Shown: positions 1-8,919, counted from the stretch's first letter. The stretch: DNA of 18,286 bases from Bisporella sp. PMI_857 (GCA_021307315.1 JAJSPD010000220.1:1-18286), one strand, 5' to 3'. The notes: generated from the sequence alone by a model not told the origin. Translations and numbers: made by a program.

Positions 1-98
1 AAAAAGTCAAGAATTCACTTTAAGAAATGTACTTGTATATTAGTAATAGTTGCCCTATCGGGTTAGCCGCCGGGCGTTAATAAATTGTGTGTGTGTGT
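1..98 (+). mobile_element. 3' end of a Tad1-like LINE with (TG)n tail
   Basis: This is the last stretch of a non-LTR retrotransposon on the plus strand. It ends with the box TTAGCCGCCGGGCG followed by AATAAA (79-84) and a simple-repeat tail of about six TG units (86-98). The identification rests on comparison inside the window: the large minus-strand LINE ends at 13151-13250 with almost the same block (TTAGCC, GGGCG, AATAAA), preceded by a similar AT-rich stretch and followed by (ACT)10. Only the terminal part is present, and its coding region would lie upstream of the window. LINEs of this clade commonly end in short tandem repeats instead of plain poly(A). Confidence 0.62.
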
Positions 99-223
99 AC
101 CTATTCCGAGACCACACTAGACACTAGAGCGAGAAATTTCGAACTCTACTGTATTCGCATTCGATCTTGAGGCGAACTTAGTAGACTTAGGAGGGGAATA
201 GCGAGGAGAGCACAGCATAAAGA

Positions 224-625
224 ATGGAGGCAGGTGATGCGACGCGTCAGACGCGTCGTGCCGCAAGCGAAGCAAGGTCACGTGGAAGAACAACGACAAT
301 CGATAATCCAACCGCCAGCAACCCTTTTACAGCTCTGGCTAGGCAAGCTGTACAGACTGACAATAGTGACGAGGATAGTGAGGATGATCTCACAGAAAGA
401 GACGTACCTTTTCAAGCAGGTCCAGGCGCACCGAAACCCAAGCGGTCTATCGCTATTAGGACCCCAACGCGGAAGACAGACACAATTGTGGTGGCAGCCG
501 AAAGGGAAGATTTCAGCGTCCGCCCACCACAACGCACGCGAAAGCCCAGTGCGAAGGCCAAGCAAAATGAAGAAGGTCAGGGTTGTGAGTTTTTTCCAGA
601 GCTCCGCCTCTTCTCCTTAGTTTAG
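224..625 (+). CDS. Hypothetical disordered charged protein, possibly a transposon gag-like N-terminus
   Basis: An ATG-started open frame of 133 codons, not recognised as any named family. The predicted protein is hydrophilic: Arg/Ala/Thr-rich at the start (residues 5-25), a short NPFTALAR patch near residue 35, an acidic SDEDSEDD run near residue 50, then Lys/Arg/Pro-rich to the end. Disordered, mixed-charge N-termini of this sort are common in gag or ORF1 proteins of fungal retroelements, and it sits directly after a LINE 3' end. A GTGAGT at 585-590 could be a 5' splice site, so the last residues before the TAG may be intronic and the frame may be a first exon. No downstream continuation was recognised. 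Alternatives are a truncated host gene or a chance open frame. Confidence 0.35.
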   Translation: MEAGDATRQTRRAASEARSRGRTTTIDNPTASNPFTALARQAVQTDNSDEDSEDDLTERDVPFQAGPGAPKPKRSIAIRTPTRKTDTIVVAAEREDFSVRPPQRTRKPSAKAKQNEEGQGCEFFPELRLFSLV

Positions 626-746
626 TATTTTCGTATTGAAGCACCTACAGCCCGCCTTTCCCAGCATATAGGACCGTGTTTGTGACACCACTTGGCACTC
701 TTGTAATTTAGAAAATCATATTCGAAGGGGCCGCTGCTAGGACTAG

Positions 747-1100
747 TGTAACAGCCAAGGCCGGTAAGAGACGGCCATCATGACAGCCTAACAGCCAGCC
801 GAAGGCTTTTCAGCTGTAGTACTTTCAGGGCTGCAAGCGGCACGCTCCGCCTATGGCCAGCCACAGGCTCACAGCTACGGCAGCCACAGGCATACAGCTA
901 CATCACAGTTAAAAGATATAAGGAACAGCTAGAGCTCTCTGAAGAAAGGCAAGCTTGAGTTTTCCTGCTAGACTGACAAGCATACTTTTGATATCAATAC
1001 ATCACTGGCTGGTCTCTTTGTTTTGCTAGCCTCTTTGTTTTGCTAGCCTCTTTGTTTTGTTAGCCTCTTTGTTCAGCTGGTCTCCTTACTATAGTTAACA
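747..1100. mobile_element. Probable solo LTR (354 bp)
   Basis: The segment begins TGTAACAGCC, a start typical of fungal copia-type LTRs, and ends GTTAACA, so it has TG...CA termini with imperfect inverted ends. The flanking pentamers are ACTAG (742-746) and AATAG (1101-1105), matching at four of five positions as expected for an aged target duplication. It holds a TATA-like AAAAGATATAAGG near 910-922 and a pyrimidine-rich 3' part with a 17-bp tandem repeat. No gag or pol sequence is adjacent, hence solo. It ends about 240 bp upstream of the HET start codon and may contribute to that gene's promoter region (inference). The end assignment is the weakest point. Confidence 0.45.
1009..1093. repeat. 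17-bp tandem repeat, about five units
   Basis: Five successive 17-bp units start at 1009, 1026, 1043, 1060 and 1077. The core is CTAGCCTCTTTGTTTTG. Units two and three are identical, unit one differs by two bases, unit four by a few, and unit five (CTGGTCTCCTTACTATA) is more diverged. The array lies in the 3' part of the probable solo LTR. Confidence 0.85.
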
Positions 1101-1337
1101 AATAGCTCAGCTGGACTAAAGGCCGAAAACTCACGTCGTACAATACCATCTGTGGAGCGCACAGGCTCCCCTTATAGGCACGTGCATAGCTCACCTTTCC
1201 CCCGTTCACCTGGGTGGATTCTCACAGCTTCATCCTCTACCAGATGAGCACTTAGTACACTCGATAGTTTATCATAACGTTCCCTTTTATACTGCTGTAT
1301 GTCGTCCATCACCATCTTTGTGCATTAAACGAGCAAG
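1101..1337 (+). promoter_or_regulatory. Upstream region of the HET gene
   Basis: This 237-bp stretch separates the probable LTR from the HET start codon. It contains pyrimidine-rich blocks (CACCTTTCCCCCG near 1192) and a weak TTTATA near 1286, both common in fungal promoters, but no recognisable operator. An in-frame TAA at 1326-1328, three codons before the ATG, shows that the HET coding frame does not extend further upstream. Confidence 0.35.
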
Positions 1338-3245
1338 ATGACAATCGGATACCACCCTTTGGACAAGAACATTCGTGAAATCCGAGTCCTCGATCTTCAA
1401 CAATCTCCAGAGAAGACCTCCCTACTGCGCTGTCGTATCAGACACATCCCACTGGGGACTGCTGCCTATACTGCTCTCTCCTACGTCTGGGGCGATCAAA
1501 CCAACAACAGGGTTGAGCTGGAAGTAGAGTATGAAACAAGAGATTCATCCACAGGAATTACAAAACTGGAAACCTACCCGACCACTGTCGGAGAGAATTT
1601 GGCCTCTGCGTTGTTCAATCTCCGGCAAAAAGATGCGGTGCTCACGTTATGGATTGACGCAGTGTGCATCAACCAGGACGACCATCTCGAGAAAAAACAC
1701 CAGCTGCTCTTGATGGCAATGATCTACTTAGAAGCTAGCGCCGTGATCGCCTGGCTGGGCGAGCCGACTGAGAATATGGAGATCGCACGGCATGTCCTCG
1801 ACACATACGCTACCTCCCAAGACGAGGTAGCCGCGGCGAGCTGGCGCGAGTTGGAGGACCAATGCGCCACATCCGAGACCTTCCTGGAGTGGCCGGCTAA
1901 ATTTATCAAGACGTTCGTTGGGATTCGGGAGCTTTGTGCCTCCACGTACTGGACGCGCGTGTGGACTTTACAGGAGTTCTTCCTACCCAACGAGGAGCCA
2001 CAGTGCGTGGTTGGTCCTTGGACTCTCAGGTTCTCAGAGGTCTATGGAATGGCGAACACGTTGGCTATGCGATGGGGCGAGTTCTGGGAGCGTATAAAGC
2101 GCAAATACACACTCCCTGAACTAGACTACCATCTTCTAAACGAGGTCTCCTCCGAATTACGCCCTGAAGATGCTACCCCAACGGCGGCTGAGATGAACGT
2201 CTTACATATGGTTCTCCACTGGCTCAAAGACAAGAAACAGACTGGCTTGGTAGGCTGGACCCTCTTCCGGCTGCTGCGTGACGCAGCACCGCGGCACTGC
2301 TCGAACCCACATGATAGGGTCTACTCGCTCTACACCATGGCGCCGGCTGCCCAGGCGGCTAACCCGCCTGACTACACTAAGACAGTTGATGAGGTCATGC
2401 TCGAAACTACCGTGTTTCTCATGCGCGAAGAGAGGTGCCAGCTCGTCTTTGACACATTTGCCCTGCGGCCCGGTCGCCTGCTTGATCCTATCTACCCGTC
2501 GTGGGTGCCTGACTTTGGCTATTCGGTCGTGCAAGGCAATGCTTCTGGGATTCACAGGCCGACAGTCTCGATGCCGAACGTATTCTTGGGTGAGCAGCGG
2601 AGCGCGCCGGATATGTCACCGGATGCGTCCAAATTGTTGCTATGGGGCAAGACAGCAGGGTACTGCCGAGGCGTTCGGCTCCGCTTCCAGTCCGAACGGA
2701 CACACTTCCTCAATGAAGTTAGGCGTCTATTGGCGGAGGCGGTAGAGATGAGTGGGAAGACAGTCCCGCAGCGCGGCACTGAGCGTGTTGCTGCGGCGAC
2801 CGCCGGACGAATCGCCAGGGCGCTCGTCTCCCATATACAGATGCACGACAAATTTACAGAGGATGAGATTATAACAACCCTAATGACCAGCGGTGAAGTG
2901 GAATACGATCAACGTAGCAATGAGAATCTGAAGTTGTGCGCCAGAACCCTCTTCAAGTCAGCTGTCGCCAAGCTAGAAGATCTCGAAGGCAAGGCCTTCT
3001 TCAATACCGACCGAAACTACCTAGGTGTTGGCGTCTCGGAAATTGAGAAGGGCGACCGGATTGTTCTCCTTAAGCACTGCAATGCGTCTATATTATTACG
3101 GGAGCATAGCGTCGAGAACGGACACAAGGTATACAGAATGGTTGGGACGGCCCACATCGAAGGGCTGGCGGGAGATGACTACCTTGATTGTGAACTCATA
3201 GAGTCGCTCAAGGCCCAGGAGCCTGAGATGTTTGTGGTATCTTGA
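1338..3245 (+). CDS. Heterokaryon incompatibility (HET) domain protein
   Basis: An uninterrupted 635-residue protein of the fungal HET superfamily, whose members trigger programmed cell death when genetically different hyphae fuse. The HET domain spans about residues 44-215 and shows the family signatures in order: YTALSYVWGD (44-53), ENLASALFNLR (86-96), LWIDAVCINQDD (104-115), EKKHQL with IYLEASAVIAWLG (118-141), and YWTRVWTLQEF (204-214). A variable middle follows. Near residues 554-625 lies the C-terminal block often seen in these proteins, with FFNTDRNYLGVG, EKGDRIVLL and a closing GTAHIEGLAGDD. The ATG has a TAA three codons upstream in frame. There are no introns and no premature stops, and the GC-rich codon use contrasts with the eroded repeats on both sides. 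No NACHT, ankyrin or WD repeats are visible, so a linked partner gene, if any, lies outside the window. Allelic specificity cannot be told from sequence. Confidence 0.95.
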   Translation: MTIGYHPLDKNIREIRVLDLQQSPEKTSLLRCRIRHIPLGTAAYTALSYVWGDQTNNRVELEVEYETRDSSTGITKLETYPTTVGENLASALFNLRQKDAVLTLWIDAVCINQDDHLEKKHQLLLMAMIYLEASAVIAWLGEPTENMEIARHVLDTYATSQDEVAAASWRELEDQCATSETFLEWPAKFIKTFVGIRELCASTYWTRVWTLQEFFLPNEEPQCVVGPWTLRFSEVYGMANTLAMRWGEFWERIKRKYTLPELDYHLLNEVSSELRPEDATPTAAEMNVLHMVLHWLKDKKQTGLVGWTLFRLLRDAAPRHCSNPHDRVYSLYTMAPAAQAANPPDYTKTVDEVMLETTVFLMREERCQLVFDTFALRPGRLLDPIYPSWVPDFGYSVVQGNASGIHRPTVSMPNVFLGEQRSAPDMSPDASKLLLWGKTAGYCRGVRLRFQSERTHFLNEVRRLLAEAVEMSGKTVPQRGTERVAAATAGRIARALVSHIQMHDKFTEDEIITTLMTSGEVEYDQRSNENLKLCARTLFKSAVAKLEDLEGKAFFNTDRNYLGVGVSEIEKGDRIVLLKHCNASILLREHSVENGHKVYRMVGTAHIEGLAGDDYLDCELIESLKAQEPEMFVVS

Positions 3246-3744
3246 TGGGAATCTGGCTTGAACGTATACTTGAGCCAAGAGTGATTCTGTTTGTCCACGT
3301 CTCTTCTGATAGGCAGAGTCTGAAGGACGAAAGTTCGACCCCTTAGCCCCTGTTATGTCTACCCAAAACGAACCGACTTGGTTTAGTTTAAATATAAACT
3401 GTGCGCGTTAGATAAATAGGGACGCTTTAATTTATATTTAACATTTAACCTGTAACCTGCTAGATAAGCGAAATGGACAGGTAAAATGAGTTGAACGTGA
3501 ATAGTAAACGACAGCCAGGACATTCGGCACCTCCTCTCTGCTCGTGTTTCTGAGACGAGATAATCATACTACGACTAAACCGTATGGCGAATTAGCAAAA
3601 GCGTACGCTCGTTGTGTCGTAGGAATAAAAAGAAGGTTGGGTCTGGTTGCGGATCAGTATTGGGAGAGGTCTGGAATCCCGCTATTCGTCCAGCTGCATG
3701 CAGTATGTGTTGGCGAGCTCAAGTTTAGCCTAGCAGGATGACAT
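3246..3744. other. AT-rich intergenic stretch, no gene recognised
   Basis: This follows the HET stop codon and runs to the break point of the Helitron remnant. The first 100 bases presumably hold the HET 3' UTR. 3380-3450 is very AT-rich and includes a small perfect hairpin, AGTTTA/TAAACT around an AATA loop (3385-3400). Two short open frames (for example 3544-3741, plus) have no family resemblance. I see no RNA gene here. Confidence 0.6.
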
Positions 3745-4500
3745 TTCGCAATGAGACACTCTTCTATTGCTGTGAGGTCTTCCAACACAGACGGATAGTC
3801 CTGACACGTCGTAACGCTGACGAGGTTCAACGCAGAGAACTTCGGAATGTTGCCACGACCAACTGGCCCGTGACAGGCCGTACAGAAGTCCCAAGAGTTC
3901 TCGTGATGACCACAATGATCGAGGGTACGTTGTGGTGGTAAGATGAAATGGACTTCGTCATAGATCTCATAGATATCTCCTACGGTAACAAGCCTGCCAC
4001 AACAACAACACACAGATCTCTTTGACGCAGCGGACATCTCGTCTTCATATTTACTAACAGCAGCCCGAATATTGGAGGAGGATATAGCTGGAGGGAATTT
4101 ATGGCTGGCGGCCTCCCGCAGTTCCAATTCAGCTTCCAATAATCGGACCGCAAGTTTCACGGCCTCTTGTGTCCTATCTTGTTTGGTCGTCCTTCGTCTC
4201 CCGCTCTTTAGCGCAGCATCAAGGGGGCCGGGTCGTGCCGGTTGACTGAGTATTGAATTTAGGAATAGATCAAAGACAGGCGTCGAGTCGGAGAAGCTAC
4301 TTTGTGCCACTTCCCTCGGCCTCGAAAGAGGATGGTGGTGAAGAGCTACTCTTCTTCGCTGATAGGCCTTCCGCTTGCTTTCCTACAGCGTAGATTAGCA
4401 GAAGCAGACATACGACCACGAAGATGCTACGCGTACGCCGCAGGTCAGGCATGTCTGGTTGCGCCCACCGCTCTTCTTCGCTTCGAATTGATCAATAGGC
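3745..4500 (-). pseudogene. Helitron-type protein remnant, N-terminal DUF6570-like region
   Basis: The minus strand from about 4310 to 3745 codes for a stretch I recognise as the cysteine-rich region (DUF6570 type) that precedes the Helitron-like N domain in fungal Helitron polyproteins. Key motifs are SVCCCCGRLV, LDHCGHHENSWDFCTACHGP, GRGNIPKFSALN, and TCQDYPSVLEDLTAIEEC with a closing AKCHP. Homology stops abruptly at CHP near 3745, and the remaining 30 residues to the stop at 3654 are unrelated flank. The Rep and helicase domains are missing. The same frame continues upstream to about 4490 (QPIDQFEAKKSGGRN, then TCLTC), with two stops near 4390-4405. This fits a degraded amino end. The precise start is unknown because no convincing ATG is seen. 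It is a dead fragment of a rolling-circle element. Confidence 0.72.
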
Positions 4501-4787
4501 TGCACTGCTTTGGTATGGCACCCCACCCGGCCACACCTGAGCATAGGGGCAGAATTCATAGCATATTTTGACCGTAGTAGTGGTCAATACTCTGAGAGGC
4601 GTCGATACGGCTAACGACAGACGGAGAGGCATCATTTCTGCCGAGCGGGGTTGCGACCCAGGATGCCCTACACAAATATAAACCCTTTTTCCGCTGTGCC
4701 CCTTGATAAATAAAGTCACGTGCTCCACGATAACTGAAAGCCCCAAAAAAGTTAAAGTTGACCAATGAAACAGGATAAGCCACACTA
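4501..4787. other. Possible Helitron 5' leader, no gene recognised
   Basis: This stretch lies between the Helitron coding remnant and the left end of the Fot1-like insertion. On the minus strand it contains a TATA-like TTTATATTTG near 4675-4685, which might have been the promoter of the Helitron gene (inference). TA at 4786-4787 is the left target duplication of the Fot1-like element. No terminal Helitron motif could be fixed. Confidence 0.35.
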
Positions 4788-4813
4788 AGTCCGTGCACCC
4801 CCTTCTCGGACAC
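4788..4813 (+). repeat. Left terminal inverted repeat of the Fot1-like element
   Basis: Perfect 26-bp match to the reverse complement of 6567-6592. It is flanked outside by TA (4786-4787) and inside by AT-rich DNA (TTAATTAAGCG). It lies at the transposase 3' side. Confidence 0.97.
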
Positions 4814-4891
4814 TTAATTAAGCGATTATCAACTCCACCAAAATAAAGATAATTAAATAACTACTCAATTTCAATACAATCTAAAGTAGAA

Positions 4892-6442
4892 TCAGACCTT
4901 ATTAGACTCTTCTTCATCTTTGTCTCTAGTACTAGCTTCCCCTGCAGCCAATTGCGTCCTTCTGATCTGCTCAATGTCTGCAAACTTCGAATTTGGACTA
5001 GTCCTAACCTTCATTCGTTTTCTAGGCCTAGCTTTCTCTAATTGAACCTCTAGAGACTGTATTTTATAGCTATGATCAGCTAGAACACTTTCCTGCTTTT
5101 CAAACCCTTTTATTATTTTCCGAAATAAGATTCTTTCAGTAGAAGGGTCACTTTTGCCAAGGCTTTGATACCTTGCGACTTGAGACTTAATTTCAGTCGA
5201 TTTTCGAGGAGTAGATAGAAGTACAAGTGAGGAATCGATTTTTGAGGCTTCTAGCTTGCTTTGAATAGCTTGTGAGGTATTGACCTTTGCGTTTGAGTTT
5301 TCGAGGAGAAGAGGGCTTAAAAGAGGTTTTGCTATCGATTTTGGCCATAATCCAGTTGCTTTCCATCCGTTTTTGATTATTTTTGCAGATAATGCTTCTT
5401 TTCTAGCTTTTGCATAGCAAGAAAGGAAGTTCTGTTTCCCAATTGGGCTAGAATCAGTCAAAAGATTCAAAAAACCGACTTCTTTTCGATAGTGACTTTT
5501 GAGAGACGAGAAAACAGATAAATCTAGAGGTTGAAGTACGTGTGAGGTATGTGGCGGCAATAATAGAAGGTAGACGTTATTTTGAAAGCAGGAATACATA
5601 AAATCGGTGGTTTCGTGACTACCGTGGCCGTCTAGAATAAGTAGTCTAGGCTCGAGAGTAGTAGTTTGAAGAAGGAAAACTGTTTCTAGCCATTCTAGTG
5701 CCGTTTCGTCTGAAGTCCATGCATTTTCGGTAGCTGTGAATTTCCACTCTTTATAAGTATTTAACGCATTTGAAAACCACTGTTGTTGGACTGTTTTTCC
5801 TTTGAAAATAACTAGTGGTTAAAGAGCTTTTCCACTAGCTGAGATACACTCGATAAAAGTCGTCCAAGCACGAGAACCAGGTTGTTTCTTTTGAATAGAG
5901 TGTTTTTCAGAGCTTCCAACTACTAGTCCATTTGCGCTTAGCCCTTCCATTATACCTGACTCGTCTATATTCCATCGATTTTCGGGTTTGATACTTGAAA
6001 TTGCAGGTATATTAAGTCGTTGGAACCAGTCTTTGATTACATGAGTAGTAGCTCCATTAACTTGTACTGAATCGATATTTCGAGCTCTTTTAGTCCGTAG
6101 AATAGGGTTACGGCGTAAAAACCCTTCCATCCATCGCTTTCCTAGCTTTTGAGTGTCTCCTTTGATTATTAATAATCGACCGGCAAATTGCCGGATTTGG
6201 CCGTGAGTTAAAGGAGTACTTAGAGCTTCTTGGGCTAAAACCCAAGTAGTTAAGTGCTTCTCTTGACTGGGTGATAGTCTCTGTTGACTTTCTGACGCTT
6301 GAATATGGTTCTCTCGACCTCGAACTCGATCAGAAAGGGTAGAAGAGAGGACCCCCCATTCTCGACTAGCTTGTCGTAAAGACTTCCCATTTCTGACGTC
6401 ATTAATAGCCGCAACTAAGTCTTGTTCCAGATATTGAGGCAT
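4892..6442 (-). pseudogene. Fot1/pogo-family transposase with one internal stop
   Basis: One continuous frame of 517 codons runs from ATG at 6442 to the stop at 4892-4894, broken only by a TAA at 5819-5821 (codon 208). Order of parts: a psq/CENP-B type helix-turn-helix at about residues 1-45 (SLRQASREWGVLSSTLSDR), a second CENP-B-like DNA-binding region at about 55-120 (ending GKRWMEGFLRRNP), then a DDE catalytic domain. The catalytic residues are D160 (WNIDESG), D271 (LILDGHGSH) and D307 (HVLQPLDLSVF); D271 and D307 have 35 residues between them, the pogo DD35D pattern. The C-terminal third is lysine-rich with coiled-coil-like heptads. Relatives commonly have Gln at the stop position, so CAA to TAA (RIP-type) is a likely cause (inference). 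As written it would give only a DNA-binding fragment. Confidence 0.93.
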
Positions 6443-6549
6443 TGTTAAGTAAAGATTAAGGATTTCAAATTTGAAGTAATTTGAATTAGAATTAAGTTAA
6501 TAATTAAATGTCTGGTAGAAGCAGCGGTCTAGAAAATCGGCTATTTCAG

Positions 6550-6582
6550 GTGTCCGACATGGGGGGGTGTCCGAGAAGGGGG
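6550..6582 (-). repeat. Tandem subterminal repeat at the right end of the Fot1-like element
   Basis: On the plus strand 6550-6566 (GTGTCCGACATGGGGGG) and 6567-6582 (GTGTCCGAGAAGGGGG) are adjacent diverged copies of one motif. The second belongs to the inverted repeat and the first is extra. The left end has only one copy. Such doubled motifs can serve as added transposase binding sites (inference). Confidence 0.8.
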
Positions 6583-6592
6583 TGCACGGACT
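6567..6592 (-). repeat. Right terminal inverted repeat of the Fot1-like element
   Basis: Perfect 26-bp reverse complement of 4788-4813, followed by the TA duplication at 6593-6594. It sits upstream of the transposase start at 6442. Confidence 0.97.
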
Positions 6593-6594
6593 TA

Positions 6595-7186
6595 TAGCTT
6601 GCACCGCTTGTTTTAGCTTTTGATCGATAGGAAAGAAATAGTTGATTGCGAAATATTTTAGACATTTTAGCTTAGTCTTCTTTACAACGCTTAAGAAATG
6701 TGGGAATCTATTCTTTTTTTTGGCAACTATTAAAATACAACATATCGAGATCGAAATTGAAGCATATTTTCTTAGGCTGAAGGAAGGAACCGAAGCTACA
6801 TAAGTATAATGCCTTCACCGCGCGTCTAGATTCTTAGCACATTTGCAGCGCAGATGGCAGTACAGTATTTGAACAGAAGCTGGTACTTCTATCAGACTAA
6901 AAATCTCGACCGTACGTGGCAGTAGACTTAGTCGCTATATAATTAAGCGTATTTCGGGAGGCAAACTAGTGAAGTGGTGGAAATGCCGGATATCTATGGA
7001 CGTGGTATCAGTAGAAGTCATTTTAGATTTTGATATGGCTTAGAACGAAAAGAGCACGCAGAAATATAAGTCGCTTTATGCGCGATATGCGAAGCTAGCG
7101 GCCAGCCACTTTAATAGAGCATGGACACACAAGCGTTAAGCGCTTATCAAATTACAGCAGCTATTCGACGCACAGAGCGCTTTGCT
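6595..7186. other. Degraded repeat-like DNA, no gene recognised
   Basis: No open frame with family resemblance was found on either strand. Continuing the DUF6589 frame into this stretch on the minus strand meets stop after stop, so it may be the eroded 3' end or trailer of that gene. No inverted repeats or RNA genes were seen. Confidence 0.5.
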
Positions 7187-8860
7187 TAATGTAGTTGTAT
7201 GCTAGTAATGGGCGCTTTAAATCGGCAAACGTCTTCCACTAGATTCATGAAACTTTTAGCACTTATGTTTTTAATTGCCTGGTCAACACTATTTTGATCC
7301 GAAGTATCGATGTCGTGCTGCTCGAGGCGGGTATAGAGAAAACCTACAACTCGAGCGTCGAAACTATAAAGTGCCAGCTCTTCCAGGACCTGAAAAGCTG
7401 CACAATCCGCGGAAATGTTCTTCCGACCTCAGAAGTTAATGTTGTGGTAGAGAGTTGAAGCGTTTTGTTGCTCTATAGTTCTATAATGTGTCCGTTGCAT
7501 AAGCTAGAGGAAATTCATCCGCAGGTGAAAGAAAGCAGCGACTCTAATAAGCCAGTCTTTCTTGTCGTATATTGCAGATGCGTCCACTTGCTCGGCCTAC
7601 ATAGATCGGATGAGTGAAGAGGTCTTTTGATCGCTAAATGCTAAGAACAAACGGTCGTTAAACTCTGTATTATCTAATTGGAACTGATGCTTGTAGATAC
7701 TTTCTATGACTTCGTAGGAGCCGTCTAAAGTACTTTCGTTGAAGAGAATCGGGCCGAGTGTCTTGCTGTCTGTCTTTCGAGGCTCGAGCAACTCAACTGC
7801 TGGCATAACAAAGTAAGTGATGTTGGAATTAGCGAATATAAGCCTGACTGATTTAGATATGCTGTTCGAATAGCCTCCGCTATAAAGTAGCTGTCAATGT
7901 TGGCGGCAGTCTTGTTATATACTGCAGCACCAGGAGAGTATAGAAGATCTTCTATTGTAAGTGGAACTTCGCGGTGCAGCATTGACTTCTTTAATCCACT
8001 TAAAGGGATGTCGGCACTTCTGAAAACCTTTCCCGTTGTTACAGAGCGCATTTCTGCGTGGTTTGAAATAAGCTGATGCTTGACACTTTCACGGTAATCG
8101 AAATTATTGTATACAACACAAGCATCTAGCTACTGGCTATATCGACGGACTGTCCCCTACATGCGATCAGTCGACGTCTATACTGAGAGACACTAAGGAT
8201 GCCTTTGCTTGTTCTGCACGGTTTCAAGATGCTTGTGGACCCTTTTGTAACTTTCACAGAGCCCGAACTGGTGAAAAAGATCCAGAACACGTCATTTCAC
8301 TTTATTAGAGTGAAGAAAAGCACCAAAGACGCGGGGAAACTTGTTGCTCCTTTTTAAGGCCTGAGAATAGCAAAGAATTGATGTGATGATCGCGATTCTA
8401 TAGTTGAATTTAGAAGGATCTCGCGGTGCCCGATCTTTCCTTTCCGTCTTGGGCGCCATGAGTCTATTGAGCAGTCCACATAGCATTGAAGCGCGCACGT
8501 TGACTTCCTTATGCATTTGACCGAACTGCATATCGCCAAGTATACACTCGTAGTCCTCGAGTTCTGGCTATCCCCAGGCTGTCCCTTCTGACCCATACCG
8601 GCCTGTGAAGTCTTCTCTTGCCGGCGGTCGACTTGATAAGCACTAAACATATCTCCAGCCGCTTCCAGTGCTTTCATTTCCTTCCTGAGAGTTTTAACAG
8701 TAACAATTCCAGCCGTACCAGATGCGGGATGTCTTTGCAACGCATCTAAGACCTCTGGCTGACCGTAGATAGCCTCCGCAAGCCGTTTGGCGCATGTGGT
8801 AGGGCGTTCACCGTAGCCACCGGAACCTTGAGTTGTGACGTAGACTGCAACAGAGGCTGT
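7187..8860 (-). pseudogene. DUF6589-family protein gene, multiply broken
   Basis: Reading three frames of the minus strand in sequence recovers a protein that I match to the fungal DUF6589 family, whose function is unknown and which is often multicopy. Successive blocks are: YVTTQGSGGYGERPTTCAKR with LAEAIYGQPEVLDALQRHPA (8860-8720); GDMQFGQMHKEVNVRASMLC, then DPSKFNYRIAIITSILCYSQ and NKFPRVFGAFLHSN (8531-8292); a TGA, then RVLDLFHQFGLCESYK; VVYNNFDY to REVPLTIEDLLYSPG and YFIAEAIRTAY (8130-7850); MPAVELLEP, LGPILFNESTLDGSYEV and FSDQKTSSLIRS (7806-7600); WLIRVAAFFHLRMNFL and VLEELALYSFDARVVGFLYT (about 7560-7330). At least three frameshifts (near 8545, 8220 and 7830) and several stops make it non-functional. 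No start codon or C2H2 finger is left. Confidence 0.72.
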
Positions 8861-8919
8861 CAGAATTCTGTGAGGTTATGTAATCCTCACCAAAAGTCAA
8901 GAGGGTCTTCAAAATGATA

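Larger units (their letters stand above)
4788..6592 (-). mobile_element. Fot1/pogo-type DNA transposon, complete, 1805 bp
   Basis: Both ends are visible. The left inverted repeat (4788-4813) and right inverted repeat (6567-6592) are 26-bp perfect reverse complements, starting AGTCCGTGCACC and finishing CTCGGACAC. TA dinucleotides at 4786-4787 and 6593-6594 are the target duplication expected for Tc1/mariner/pogo elements. The size suits the Fot1 group, which is close to 1.9 kb. A single transposase gene fills it on the minus strand. The right side, upstream of the gene, carries an extra copy of the inner repeat motif. The element is inserted in an older sequence between the Helitron remnant and the DUF6589 pseudogene. 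Confidence 0.95.

Noticed and set aside
2278..2745. 155-codon open frame overlapping the HET gene on the same strand
   Set aside because: It is a shadow frame inside GC-rich HET coding sequence, and the HET frame carries the family motifs.
3385..3400. Hairpin AGTTTA/TAAACT as a transcription terminator or MITE
   Set aside because: It is only a 6-bp AT stem without flanking duplication or conserved context.
4302..4571. Plus-strand 89-codon frame
   Set aside because: It is antisense to the Helitron amino-terminal remnant and has no motif.
1..8905. AAAAGTCAAGA present both at the window start and near 8894-8904, as a possible transposon terminus
   Set aside because: Only about 10 bases match, with no continuing similarity and no symmetrical partner.
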